A DNA stretch of 13,640 bases from Hyphomonas sp. GTDB lineage: Bacteria; Pseudomonadota; Alphaproteobacteria; Caulobacterales; Hyphomonadaceae. This document shows, piece by piece, positions 6,330-13,640 of the stretch. Under the pieces are notes generated by a model. It was not told where the DNA came from. It saw only the letters and a list, made by a program, of their open reading frames with translations, and ran no database searches. The position numbers and the translations under genes were made by a program. Each line of letters starts with the position of its first letter. Positions within the stretch are counted from its first letter, which is position 1. The DNA lies in assembly GCA_003486945.1 (NCBI GenBank), contig DNFL01000004.1:1-13640 (forward strand), written 5' to 3'.

Positions 6330-8312
6330 TCAGCTCGATCCTGACGCGGGCCGATAGGCGAGCAATCGAAGGGCGTTCCCTACCACCAGAAGAGTAGAAC
6401 CTTCATGCACGAACACAGCAGGGCCGATCCCAAGGCCCAGCAACGTAGCCGGAATGAGCACCGCAACGATACCAAGGCTCACCCAGAGGTTCTGCCTTAT
6501 AATTCGCCGCGTCGAACGACTAAGCCCCACAGCAAAAGGCAAGGTGCGCAAGTCGTCTCCCATGAGTGCCACATCCGCCGTTTCGAGAGCAACGTCCGAT
6601 CCTGCCGCCCCCATCGCGATGCCGACTGTTGCATTCGCCATCGCCGGCGCGTCATTGACGCCGTCTCCCACCATCGCCACACCGCGACCTGCTGAGAGCT
6701 CTGCAATCTTTCGGACCTTGTCTTCTGGCATCATGTCGCCAAATGCCACGTCCAACCCGACATGTTTGGCAACCGTATCGGCAACAGCCTGATTGTCGCC
6801 GGAAATCATCATCATACGGGAAACACCCAACTGCCGAAGCTGCTCAATGACAGGCCCAGCTTCCGGTCTCGGCGTATCCATCAGGCCGATCGCTCCAAGG
6901 AAGCGTTCCGCCTTGAGAACGACCATCATGGTTTGCCCTTTTGCCACCATATCGGCCACATCTGCGGCCAGTTTTGACGGCATCTCGGGCGTATCAATGC
7001 CATCAAACATCGAAGGCTTGCCAATGATAACAGTCTCGCCGTTGACCGACGCCGATACGCCGCGTCCGGTAAGGCTCTCAAACTTTTCGGCAGTGAAAGG
7101 CCTGCTACCTAGGCGCTTCTCCGCATCACGTGCAATTGCGCGGGCCAGCGGATGATCACTCAGAGCTTCGACGGCGAGCGCTATCCCGAGCAGCTCGTCT
7201 TCAGAAACACGCTCATTGAGAGTGATATCCACCAACCGAGGCCGTCCCTCAGTAAGCGTGCCGGTCTTGTCGAAAGCGATGGCATCCAGAGCGCCAAGCG
7301 ACTCCAAGGGTGCGCCGCCTTTCACAAGCACACCGCCGCGAGCGGCGCGCGCCACTCCGCTCAGAACCGCACTGGGTGTCGCGATTGCCAAGGCACACGG
7401 ACTGGCGGCAACCAGAACGGCCATCGACCGATAGAAGCTCTCGCTGAAGCTTTCATCAAATACGAGCCAGCTGAATGAAACGACCAATGCCAGCAGTATT
7501 ACAGCCGGCACGAAGATCTTCTCGAACTTTTTTGTAAAACTCTGAGTAGGTGACTGCCGGGTTTCAGCCTCACTCACCAATTTTACAACACGGGCCAGCG
7601 CTGTCTCGCTTGCCAGACGCGTCACCTTGATTTCAAGACTGCCGGATCCGTTGATCGAGCCGGCATAAACCCGGTGTTCAGACGGGACATTGTCGGAATT
7701 TTGTTCCGCAACCGGAATAGGTCTCTTGTCGACGGGAACACTCTCACCTGTTATTGGCGCCTGATCGACGCTGCTCTCTCCGGCAATGACGACTCCGTCC
7801 GCAGCCAATCGCTCATTGGAGCGCACGATCACGATGTCGCCCAGACCCAGCCTTGCGACCGGGATTTCTTCCTCACGGCCAGCACGTCTAATACGCGCCG
7901 TCTCAGGAGCGAGTTTTGCCAGAGCTGTAATCGCGTTGCGCGCACGGCTCATTGCATAATTCTCAAGCGAATGCCCGATACTGAACAGGAAGAGAAGCAA
8001 AGCACCCTCTGCCCACTCCCCCAGCAGGGCGGCACCAGTTGCAGCAACAAGCATCAGAAAGTCTATTTCGAACTGCCCCTTCACGAGCTTTCCGACGACT
8101 TCCCGGAGAGCGTAGTAGCCTCCAAAAAAATAGGCCATGACATAGCATGTCAGGCTGAACATTTCCCCAGAACCGGCGAACACCTTGGGCACAATCCAGC
8201 CCACCAGGAGCAACACGCCGCACGCAAGTGAAAACACCAGCTCAGCGCGCCCGGCCAACAAGCCATTGAAAAAATCGCTGTGAGCGTGATCATCGTTGTG
8301 TGAACTAGACAT
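6330..8312 (-). CDS. P1B-4-type heavy-metal-exporting P-type ATPase
   Basis: A 660-residue integral membrane pump driven by ATP. Visible motifs, numbered from this start: TGES (188-191, actuator), SPC (304-306) in the metal-binding membrane helix, DKTGT with phosphorylated Asp348, SDHP (385-388, nucleotide-binding domain), GDGVND (549-554) and HEGST (636-640) in the last helix pair. SPC plus HEG[GS]T marks the P1B-4 subgroup, which lacks N-terminal ferredoxin-like metal domains and exports Co, Zn, Cd or Fe(II). The N-terminus carries a short His stretch (HNDDHAH) instead. It is last in the minus-strand metal block, 85 bp after a small secreted-protein gene, and would deliver cytosolic metal to the periplasm for the CzcCBA pump. 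The second ATG (8312) is preferred because ggag is 7 bases upstream; an ATG at 8318 is only 1 base from it. The metal actually moved is not determined by sequence alone. Confidence 0.93.
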   Translation of the reverse strand: MSSSHNDDHAHSDFFNGLLAGRAELVFSLACGVLLLVGWIVPKVFAGSGEMFSLTCYVMAYFFGGYYALREVVGKLVKGQFEIDFLMLVAATGAALLGEWAEGALLLFLFSIGHSLENYAMSRARNAITALAKLAPETARIRRAGREEEIPVARLGLGDIVIVRSNERLAADGVVIAGESSVDQAPITGESVPVDKRPIPVAEQNSDNVPSEHRVYAGSINGSGSLEIKVTRLASETALARVVKLVSEAETRQSPTQSFTKKFEKIFVPAVILLALVVSFSWLVFDESFSESFYRSMAVLVAASPCALAIATPSAVLSGVARAARGGVLVKGGAPLESLGALDAIAFDKTGTLTEGRPRLVDITLNERVSEDELLGIALAVEALSDHPLARAIARDAEKRLGSRPFTAEKFESLTGRGVSASVNGETVIIGKPSMFDGIDTPEMPSKLAADVADMVAKGQTMMVVLKAERFLGAIGLMDTPRPEAGPVIEQLRQLGVSRMMMISGDNQAVADTVAKHVGLDVAFGDMMPEDKVRKIAELSAGRGVAMVGDGVNDAPAMANATVGIAMGAAGSDVALETADVALMGDDLRTLPFAVGLSRSTRRIIRQNLWVSLGIVAVLIPATLLGLGIGPAVFVHEGSTLLVVGNALRLLAYRPASGSS

Positions 8313-8314
8313 TC

Positions 8315-8383
8315 TCATTCTCCGCTAGGCCCCGCGGGTCGCCCTTCTGGGACACTCCGTACTCTGAACGCTTCTCTTGCCAC
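8315..8383 (-). CDS. Possible 22-codon leader ORF coupled to the metal ATPase
   Basis: Between the small secreted-protein gene and the ATPase, an aaggag (8389-8394) lies 5 bases before a GTG at 8383. The frame runs 22 codons (VAREAFRVRSVPEG...) to a TGA that overlaps the first ATG of the ATPase as ATGA. The geometry suits translational coupling, but the peptide has no recognisable similarity and may be fortuitous. Confidence 0.25.
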   Translation of the reverse strand: MAREAFRVRSVPEGRPAGPSGE

Positions 8384-8397
8384 CAGATCTCCTTAAC

Positions 8398-8811
8398 CTA
8401 GTGGCCGCCGTGCGCTTCGCCATGCCCGATTTCAATGTCACTGCACCGCACACGCGCGCGCTCCTGGCCTTCTGAATTCCTGGTCGTGAAAACCGTGTCA
8501 CTGAGTTTCACAACCTCCAAACTGATCGCAGGTTTTGACTCCCCGGAGGCCGTGAGGGGAAGATCATTGTGCGTCATCGTCAACGTGCTGCCGTCCATGG
8601 CCCAAACTCCAAGCGAATGCAGATCTCCGCTTTCTGAGGTGAAGATCGCGACCACACCGTCAGACATGAACAGCGTGAGAGGGCCACGTGCACAATTAGC
8701 AATATCATCGCCGCCAACCCATACGCCGACAGGTGAGGAAGCAGGCTGAGCCTGCGCCGCCAGAGGTGCGAAGCCTGTACCGAGAAGTGCAAACATGTAT
8801 GCGAGTTTCAT
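8398..8811 (-). CDS. Small secreted protein with His-containing C-terminus, in the metal block
   Basis: A 137-residue protein with a clear Sec signal peptide (MKLAYMFALLGTGFAPLAAQ, cleavage expected after AQA at residue 21). The mature part looks beta-rich and lipocalin-like in rhythm (GVWVGGDDIANC, then LTLFMSDGVVAIF, GVWAMDGSTLTM). It has just two cysteines, Cys40 and Cys123, which could form a disulfide in the periplasm. The end GHGEAHGGH contains three histidines and could bind metal. I do not recognise a named family. The start at 8811 follows an aggag 11 bases upstream, somewhat far; upstream codons in the same frame run into the hairpin region and do not resemble a protein. Its position between czcA and the metal ATPase suggests a periplasmic metal sensor or chaperone, by inference. 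Confidence 0.82.
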   Translation of the reverse strand: MKLAYMFALLGTGFAPLAAQAQPASSPVGVWVGGDDIANCARGPLTLFMSDGVVAIFTSESGDLHSLGVWAMDGSTLTMTHNDLPLTASGESKPAISLEVVKLSDTVFTTRNSEGQERARVRCSDIEIGHGEAHGGH

Positions 8812-8887
8812 AGTGCCATTGTCTCCTGATTGATGAGCCCCAGCTGAATGAATACAGATCGGGCCAGCTGAACACTTGAGATGCAGA

Positions 8888-8917
8888 CAGGCCGGAAGCG
8901 ACTTTGCTACCGGCCTG
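8888..8917 (-). terminator. Hairpin just downstream of czcA
   Basis: caggccgg (8888-8895) and ccggcctg (8910-8917) form a perfect 8-bp GC-rich stem; agc/gct inside the loop add three pairs after a mismatch. It begins 15 bases after the czcA stop on the minus strand. No T-run follows, so it is more likely to stabilise or process the czc mRNA, or to act as a partial terminator, than to end transcription fully. Confidence 0.45.
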
Positions 8918-8932
8918 CCGCCATGTGAAAGT

Positions 8933-11900
8933 TTACTCCTCCAGCCCCTCTGATCTGTACCGCATCGTCCTTGAAGCAAACGTCGGCAGGACAATCAGAG
9001 TGAGCAGTGTTGCTGTAATTAGGCCGCCGATCACAACGGTTGCGAGAGGTTTCTGGACCTCAGCGCCAGCACCGTGTGCAATGGCCATCGGGATAAACCC
9101 GACAATAGCGACCATGGCTGTTGTCAGCACCGCCCGAAGTCTGCTGGATGCCCCCTCAAGCGCCGCCTCCATTGGAGACTGGCCTTCCTGCAACCTTTCC
9201 CGGATTGCCTGCATCAGTACGAGACCATTGAGGGTCGCAACACCCGACACCGCAATGAATCCGACTGCAGCAGAGACCGAAAATGGCATTCCACGCAGCC
9301 AAAGTGCCAAGGCTCCCCCAACAAGAGCCAATGGGACACAAGCGAAGACAAGGCCGGCCTCGCGGAACGAGCCCAGTGCCATGAACAGCAGTACACCGAT
9401 CATGACAAACACTGCAGGTGTCACTACACTGAGCCTTTGCTCCGCACGCTTCAGGTTTTCAAACTGGCCACCCCATTGAATGGAGTAGCCGGCAGGCAAA
9501 GTGACAGCCTCGGCAACCTTGGCCTGTGCCTCGGTCACAAAGCCACCCAGATCCCTGCCTCGAACGTTGGACTGGACCACCATACGGCGGCTGCCATTGT
9601 TGCGGCTGATCTGATTCTGACCCTCGGCCACCTGAATATTGGCGACGGATGACAAAGGCACCACAACGCCGCTTGCCGTGACAATTGGCAGGGACGCCAG
9701 GACTGCAGGGTCGTTGCGGTCGTTTTCCGAGAGACGAACCATCACGTCAAAACGCCGGTCTCCTTCGAAGATCTGACCTGCCTCACCTCCGCCAACTGCA
9801 ATGCTAACGACCTCGCTGACGTCGGCTGCTGAGAGACCAAAATTGGCTGCAGCAAACCGATCCACTGAGATCGTAAGTGTGGGCATGCCTGACGCCTGCT
9901 CAACCCGCACATCAGCTGAACCATTTATAGACCGCAGTACGGCGGCCACCTGGTCTGCAGAGCGTTGCAGCTGCGCAAAATCATCGCCGTAAACGAGAAC
10001 GGCGAGGTCCGTGCGCACACCCGAAATGAGCTCATTAAACCTCAGCTCAATCGGCTGACTGAACTCATAGGCATTGCCAAGCTGTTGGGAGGCTGCCTTG
10101 TCGATTCGCTCAATCAGCTCCTCTTTGGGCAGCTTCGGATCCGGCCACTCCTTCCGGTCCTTCAGCTTGATTACCGCGTCGGAGATATTGGGAGGCATTG
10201 GATCAATAGCCGCCTCAGCCGTACCCGTACGTGCAAATACGGTTTCAACTTCCGGCATTTCCAAGATGGCACGCTCAAGAGCGGTCTGCATGATCTTCGA
10301 TTGCTCGAGAGACGTCGATGGAACGCGCAGAGCCTGCATGGCGATGTCACCTTCGTCCAGGGTCGGGATAAATTCCCTGCCCAGGCTCATGAACGCAGTG
10401 GCGCCCACAGCGAGAGCGGCAATCGCCGCGACAAACACTGTCACGGGCCGATCAACCGTCTGCCGTATCACCGGCACTATGCCCCTGCGAGCAATGCGGA
10501 TGAGGAAGGTTTCATGCTCTTCGGCTTCACCCTGCGCGTTGATGTGAACGTTCTTCGGCTCCCGCACCATCAAAGCTGTCATTGCGGGCACGAAGGTGAA
10601 GGAGAAGATGAAGGCACCGACGAGGGCGAGCATGACTGTCGCACCCATCGGAATGAACGTCTTGCCTTCCACGCCTTCCAGCATGAGCAGTGGTGTAAAG
10701 ACCAGAAGAATGATGATCTGGCCGAACGCTGCCGGTTTGATCATCTTGCGTGCAGCCGCGCCAGCGACCTCCAGGCGTTCCCTGGCCTTGAGAGTACGTC
10801 CCAGCTCTACTCGTTTCTGACCAAGCATCAGGAGCGTATTCTCGACAACGACAACAGCGCCATCGACAAGCAGACCGAAATCCAAAGCCCCGAGGCTCAT
10901 GAGATTTCCGCTTATGCCGAACTTGTTCATCCCGATGACCGCAAAGAGAAAGCTGATCGGGATCATCAGAGCTGTAATTGTTGCTGCACGGATGTTTCCG
11001 AGGAGCAGAAACAGGACCGCGATGACCAGAAGCGCACCTTCGGTAAGGTTCTTCGCGACCGTACTGATAGTAGAGTTCACAAGAACACTGCGGTCCAGAA
11101 CGGGCTCAGCCACAATACCCGGTGGCAGGCTGGCGCCAACTTCCTCCAGCTTCTGTGCCGCCGCCTGAGCCACTGTCCGGCTGTTGCCACCAGCAATCAT
11201 GAGGGCGGTGCCGACAACGGCCTCGTGACCATCATGGCTGGCAGCGCCGAGTCGAGGAGCCTGACCAACAGCGACGGTTGCGACATCAGCGACGCGGATA
11301 ACCAATCCGTTGCGATTGGCTACTGGAGCCTGGGCAAGGTCTTCAGTCGTATATGCAAGCGCATTGCTGCGTACCGTCAACGCCTCCCCTGCTCTCTGGA
11401 TGAACCCGGCACCGGATTGGGTATTGGCCCGCTCGAGAGCCTGTACCAGTTCAGCAAAACTCAGTCCGTAGCTGGCAAGTCGCGCAGCATCCGGCTGTAC
11501 GGCATACTCCTTGACATAGCCTCCATTGACATCAACCCCGGCAAGGCCCTTTGCCGTGCGCATGCGCGGCGTGATGATCCAATCCTGTACGGTGCGCAGG
11601 TAAGTCGCGCGGTCGAGTTCAGTCGCAAGACGATCACCCTCCGGCGTCAGGTAGGCACCGTCCGATTGCCAACCCGGCTGCCCGGGTTCTGCAAGCTTGC
11701 GCCCAGCTTCCTTCTCAAAATCGACTGTCCACATCAGGACTTCGCCGAGCCCCGTCGTGATGGGCGAAAGAGCAGGCTCCACACCTTCAGGCAAGCTTTC
11801 CCTTGCCTGTGTCATGCGCTCGGATACCTGCTGGCGCGCAAAGTAGATATCGGTCTGGTCGGTGAATATTACCGTGACCTGACTAAACCCGTTCCGAGTG

Positions 11901-12154
11901 AGAGAGCGAGTGCTCTCAAGGCCGGGAATTCCAGCCATCGCCGTTTCCAGAGGGAAGGTTACCTGCCGCTCCATCTGTTCAGGCGCGAGCGCCGGAGCGA
12001 CCGTATTGATCTGAACCTGCCGGTTGGTGATATCCGGGACAGCATCAATTGGGAGGCGCAGGAGTTCAGACAATCCGAACCCGGCGACCATAAGCGTGAT
12101 GAGTACGACGAACCAGCGGAACTGGACCGACGCCTCAATGAGGGATTTGAACAT
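8933..12154 (-). CDS. czcA: CzcA-type heavy-metal RND efflux pump (inner membrane)
   Basis: A 1073-residue proton-driven RND transporter of the heavy-metal (HME) class. The first transmembrane helix is near 13-33, and a large periplasmic loop follows with the usual NTVAPALAPEQMERQVTFPL stretch. The transmembrane helix 4 signature DFGLLVDGAVVVVEN (425-439) supplies the charged residues for proton transfer and is the form found in pumps for divalent Zn/Cd/Co rather than the Cu/Ag CusA type. The family segment FTPLLMLEGVEGKTFIPM and the second-half landmark GREFIPTLDEGDIAM are also present. Length is normal and no frameshift is seen. It starts 9 bp after czcB, and its Shine-Dalgarno (taggag) overlaps the czcB stop. 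It assembles with CzcB and CzcC to pump cations from periplasm or cytosol to the outside. Exact metal range is inferred. Confidence 0.96.
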   Translation of the reverse strand: MFKSLIEASVQFRWFVVLITLMVAGFGLSELLRLPIDAVPDITNRQVQINTVAPALAPEQMERQVTFPLETAMAGIPGLESTRSLTRNGFSQVTVIFTDQTDIYFARQQVSERMTQARESLPEGVEPALSPITTGLGEVLMWTVDFEKEAGRKLAEPGQPGWQSDGAYLTPEGDRLATELDRATYLRTVQDWIITPRMRTAKGLAGVDVNGGYVKEYAVQPDAARLASYGLSFAELVQALERANTQSGAGFIQRAGEALTVRSNALAYTTEDLAQAPVANRNGLVIRVADVATVAVGQAPRLGAASHDGHEAVVGTALMIAGGNSRTVAQAAAQKLEEVGASLPPGIVAEPVLDRSVLVNSTISTVAKNLTEGALLVIAVLFLLLGNIRAATITALMIPISFLFAVIGMNKFGISGNLMSLGALDFGLLVDGAVVVVENTLLMLGQKRVELGRTLKARERLEVAGAAARKMIKPAAFGQIIILLVFTPLLMLEGVEGKTFIPMGATVMLALVGAFIFSFTFVPAMTALMVREPKNVHINAQGEAEEHETFLIRIARRGIVPVIRQTVDRPVTVFVAAIAALAVGATAFMSLGREFIPTLDEGDIAMQALRVPSTSLEQSKIMQTALERAILEMPEVETVFARTGTAEAAIDPMPPNISDAVIKLKDRKEWPDPKLPKEELIERIDKAASQQLGNAYEFSQPIELRFNELISGVRTDLAVLVYGDDFAQLQRSADQVAAVLRSINGSADVRVEQASGMPTLTISVDRFAAANFGLSAADVSEVVSIAVGGGEAGQIFEGDRRFDVMVRLSENDRNDPAVLASLPIVTASGVVVPLSSVANIQVAEGQNQISRNNGSRRMVVQSNVRGRDLGGFVTEAQAKVAEAVTLPAGYSIQWGGQFENLKRAEQRLSVVTPAVFVMIGVLLFMALGSFREAGLVFACVPLALVGGALALWLRGMPFSVSAAVGFIAVSGVATLNGLVLMQAIRERLQEGQSPMEAALEGASSRLRAVLTTAMVAIVGFIPMAIAHGAGAEVQKPLATVVIGGLITATLLTLIVLPTFASRTMRYRSEGLEE

Positions 12155-12163
12155 CGGTATCTC

Positions 12164-13495
12164 CTAGTGTGCGTGGTCCGCCTCGCCTTTGGCGAGTTCG
12201 GCCTTGAGAAGGAAAGCATTCTTGCCGGCAATTTTCTCACTGCCGGTAAGTCCCTTGACGATCTCGGTTCGGCCACTGGCCTGACGACCGAGAAGGACCG
12301 GAACTGCCTTGAAGCCTTCTTTGGTTTGCACAAATACTGCAGAACTACCGTTCACGGTCTGCACGGCGTCGCTGGGAACAAGAATACCCCCATCACTGCC
12401 CCCGGTGACTATCGACCCGGTCACAGGTGACCCGGAAGGAAGCAGCTTGCCCCCCTCTGCACGTGCGCGAACAATAGCAGCACCGCTCTGTCCTGCTCCC
12501 GCGTCGGCGGCAATGCCGGTCACAGTCGCATTGAATTCACCGGCAGGACCAGTGACCCGCATCGTGGATCCGACCTTCGCAGAGCTGACGAGCAACGGAG
12601 GCGCACTGAATACGAGTTCAACGCGCTCCGGATTGGTCACCTCGGCAACAACGCTGCCCTGTGCAAGAAAGCCACCTGGCCCCACCTGAACAGAACTGAC
12701 CACGCCCGAAATGGGGCTGACAATCCGCAGTCGCCCGGATGCGTCCGGCTTTCCCGCTGCTGCCGCGCGCGCTTCAGCCGCCCGCGCTACCGCGTCAGCA
12801 CTTGCCGACTCCGCTGTGAGCGCTTCGACTTCCTGACGCGCAACAATGCCCTGATCGTAGAGGTTCTGGCTACGTTGAAGCGCCTGGCGTGACGCCTGTG
12901 CCAAGGCACGCGCGGCATCTACGTCTGCTCTTACGGCGGCGGCATCACCACTGATGACGATCACCAGAGGCTGCCCCGCCTTGACAGAGTCCCCCGGCGC
13001 AACAAGCACGCGCTCAATCAATCCATTTACAGACGCGCCAACCGCCGCCCTTGCATCAATCATCGGGGTTACCCGGCCGGAAAGACGAGTTTCTGCGCCC
13101 CCACCAAGCGAGATGGATACGACTTCAATCCCGGCAGCCTGCATTTGGGCTGGCGTCAGGTGAACAGCGCCTTCCTCATCGCCCTCCTCCCCCTCAGCAT
13201 GACCATGGCCGTCATCCTCCGCCTTTTCTGCAGGCTCAGGTTTTTCGTCGTGGTCATGGTCATCATGGTCGTCGTGAGCGTCTGCGTTTTTGTCGGCTGC
13301 AACAGCGCCAGCACTCTTCTTTCCTTCGCCATCATGGTCATGATCGTGCTCGTGTTCATCCTTGGCAGGACTGTCCTGCGTCACTGCGGAAGCGTCCTGA
13401 CCGGAACCGCATGCCGCGACACTCCCGAGAAGCACCACGGCGGCTGCCGCGCTCATCAGGAAGTACTTGTTGGTGAAACCTGCTGGTTTGGTCAT
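12164..13495 (-). CDS. czcB: CzcB-type membrane fusion protein (lipoprotein adaptor)
   Basis: A 443-residue periplasmic adaptor linking CzcA to CzcC. A lipoprotein signal peptide with lipobox VAAC places the lipidated residue at Cys29. Residues 46-109 form a long Asp/Glu/His-rich linker holding ten histidines (e.g. DEHEHDHDHD and HDDHDDHDHDE), a likely divalent-metal-binding region. The usual adaptor fold follows: a barrel-sandwich half-motif (GLIERVLVAPGDSVKAGQPL), an alpha-hairpin rich in Ala/Gln/Arg (about 188-250), the second lipoyl half (RIVSPISGVVSSVQVGPGG), a beta-barrel and a membrane-proximal domain. The C-terminus ends in HAH. The ATG overlaps the czcC stop (ATGA), so translation is coupled. 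His-rich N-terminal extensions are known in CzcB relatives and are thought to capture or sense metal. Confidence 0.94.
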   Translation of the reverse strand: MTKPAGFTNKYFLMSAAAAVVLLGSVAACGSGQDASAVTQDSPAKDEHEHDHDHDGEGKKSAGAVAADKNADAHDDHDDHDHDEKPEPAEKAEDDGHGHAEGEEGDEEGAVHLTPAQMQAAGIEVVSISLGGGAETRLSGRVTPMIDARAAVGASVNGLIERVLVAPGDSVKAGQPLVIVISGDAAAVRADVDAARALAQASRQALQRSQNLYDQGIVARQEVEALTAESASADAVARAAEARAAAAGKPDASGRLRIVSPISGVVSSVQVGPGGFLAQGSVVAEVTNPERVELVFSAPPLLVSSAKVGSTMRVTGPAGEFNATVTGIAADAGAGQSGAAIVRARAEGGKLLPSGSPVTGSIVTGGSDGGILVPSDAVQTVNGSSAVFVQTKEGFKAVPVLLGRQASGRTEIVKGLTGSEKIAGKNAFLLKAELAKGEADHAH

Positions 13496-13640
13496 TTTTG
13501 ATCCCCTTCAAATGGAGTGCGCCCTTCAAGTCGGGCAAGGTCTATTTCTGCGCCAGCGCGGGCAAGACGGGCATCAACCGCCGCCGTCCGCGCACTGATG
13601 AGTGCTGACCGCGATGTAAGGAGTTCGAGTTGCGAAATGC
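13492..13640 (-). CDS. czcC: CzcC-type outer-membrane efflux protein, C-terminal end (5' part beyond window)
   Basis: The last 49 codons of a minus-strand gene entering from the right edge: ISQLELLTSRSALISARTAA, then VDARLARAGAEIDLARLEGR and a final TPFEGDQK. Heptad-like Ala/Leu/Arg spacing and the closing LARLEG match the end of TolC-family outer-membrane channels. The stop overlaps the czcB start as ATGA. Gene order C-B-A and this overlap identify it as the outer-membrane component of the same pump, although the trimeric barrel part itself is not visible. Confidence 0.85.
   Translation of the reverse strand, partial: ISQLELLTSRSALISARTAAVDARLARAGAEIDLARLEGRTPFEGDQK

Noticed and set aside
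9965..12430. Open reading frame of 821 codons on the plus strand
   Set aside because: It lies antisense to czcA and the end of czcB, both with full family motifs. Its translation is rich in His, Arg and Cys with no domain, typical of a GC-rich shadow frame.
1..13640. CRISPR array, tRNA/rRNA gene or insertion sequence
   Set aside because: No regularly spaced longer direct repeats, cloverleaf sequence, rRNA segment or transposase was seen. The phased palindromes at 3724-3839 are operators rather than a CRISPR: the units are 18 bp, AT-rich and imperfect, with 14-15 bp spacers.

Overview
The window looks like a chromosomal segment of a GC-rich alphaproteobacterium. The sequence similarities I recognise point loosely to Caulobacterales/Hyphomonadaceae-like marine groups, but nothing here fixes the genus. 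It joins a short stretch of host backbone to the start of an integrated genomic island carrying heavy-metal resistance.

Backbone (1-2506, all on the minus strand): the N-terminal 310 residues of a cytoplasmic histidine kinase, running off the left edge; a degraded C-terminal remnant of comM (Mg-chelatase-like AAA ATPase) with an in-frame TAG; and an intact dusA (tRNA dihydrouridine synthase A). Base composition is visibly more GC-rich here than to the right of dusA.

Island edge (2507-6136): a tyrosine recombinase reads away from the 5' end of dusA. This is the arrangement expected of the integrase family that targets dusA, so the boundary probably lies within the first codons of dusA. Next comes a two-gene module, 'mobile mystery protein A' (HTH) and 'mobile mystery protein B' (Fic domain, HPFPNGNGR). 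It is preceded by a striking array of four 18-bp gtc...gac palindromes spaced 32-33 bp apart, the last ending 2 bp before the start codon. After it lie a decayed stretch holding a Fic-type winged-helix fragment and a 49-nt hairpin, a small XRE regulator on the minus strand, and a 94-aa protein of unknown function.

Metal-resistance block (6330-13640, all minus strand, read from right to left): czcC (C-terminal end only), czcB, czcA, a 137-aa secreted protein with a His-containing tail, and a P1B-4-type metal ATPase (SPC and HEGST motifs). czcC/czcB overlap by 3 bases and czcB/czcA are 9 bp apart with the Shine-Dalgarno sequence of czcA overlapping the czcB stop, so these are one operon. The RND pump would export divalent cations (Zn/Cd/Co type) across the outer membrane. 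The P-type ATPase would move them from cytoplasm to periplasm, and the small secreted protein may handle metal there. No dedicated metal regulator lies inside the window.

The most novel-looking element is the phased operator array in front of the HTH/Fic module, together with the island-dusA junction.
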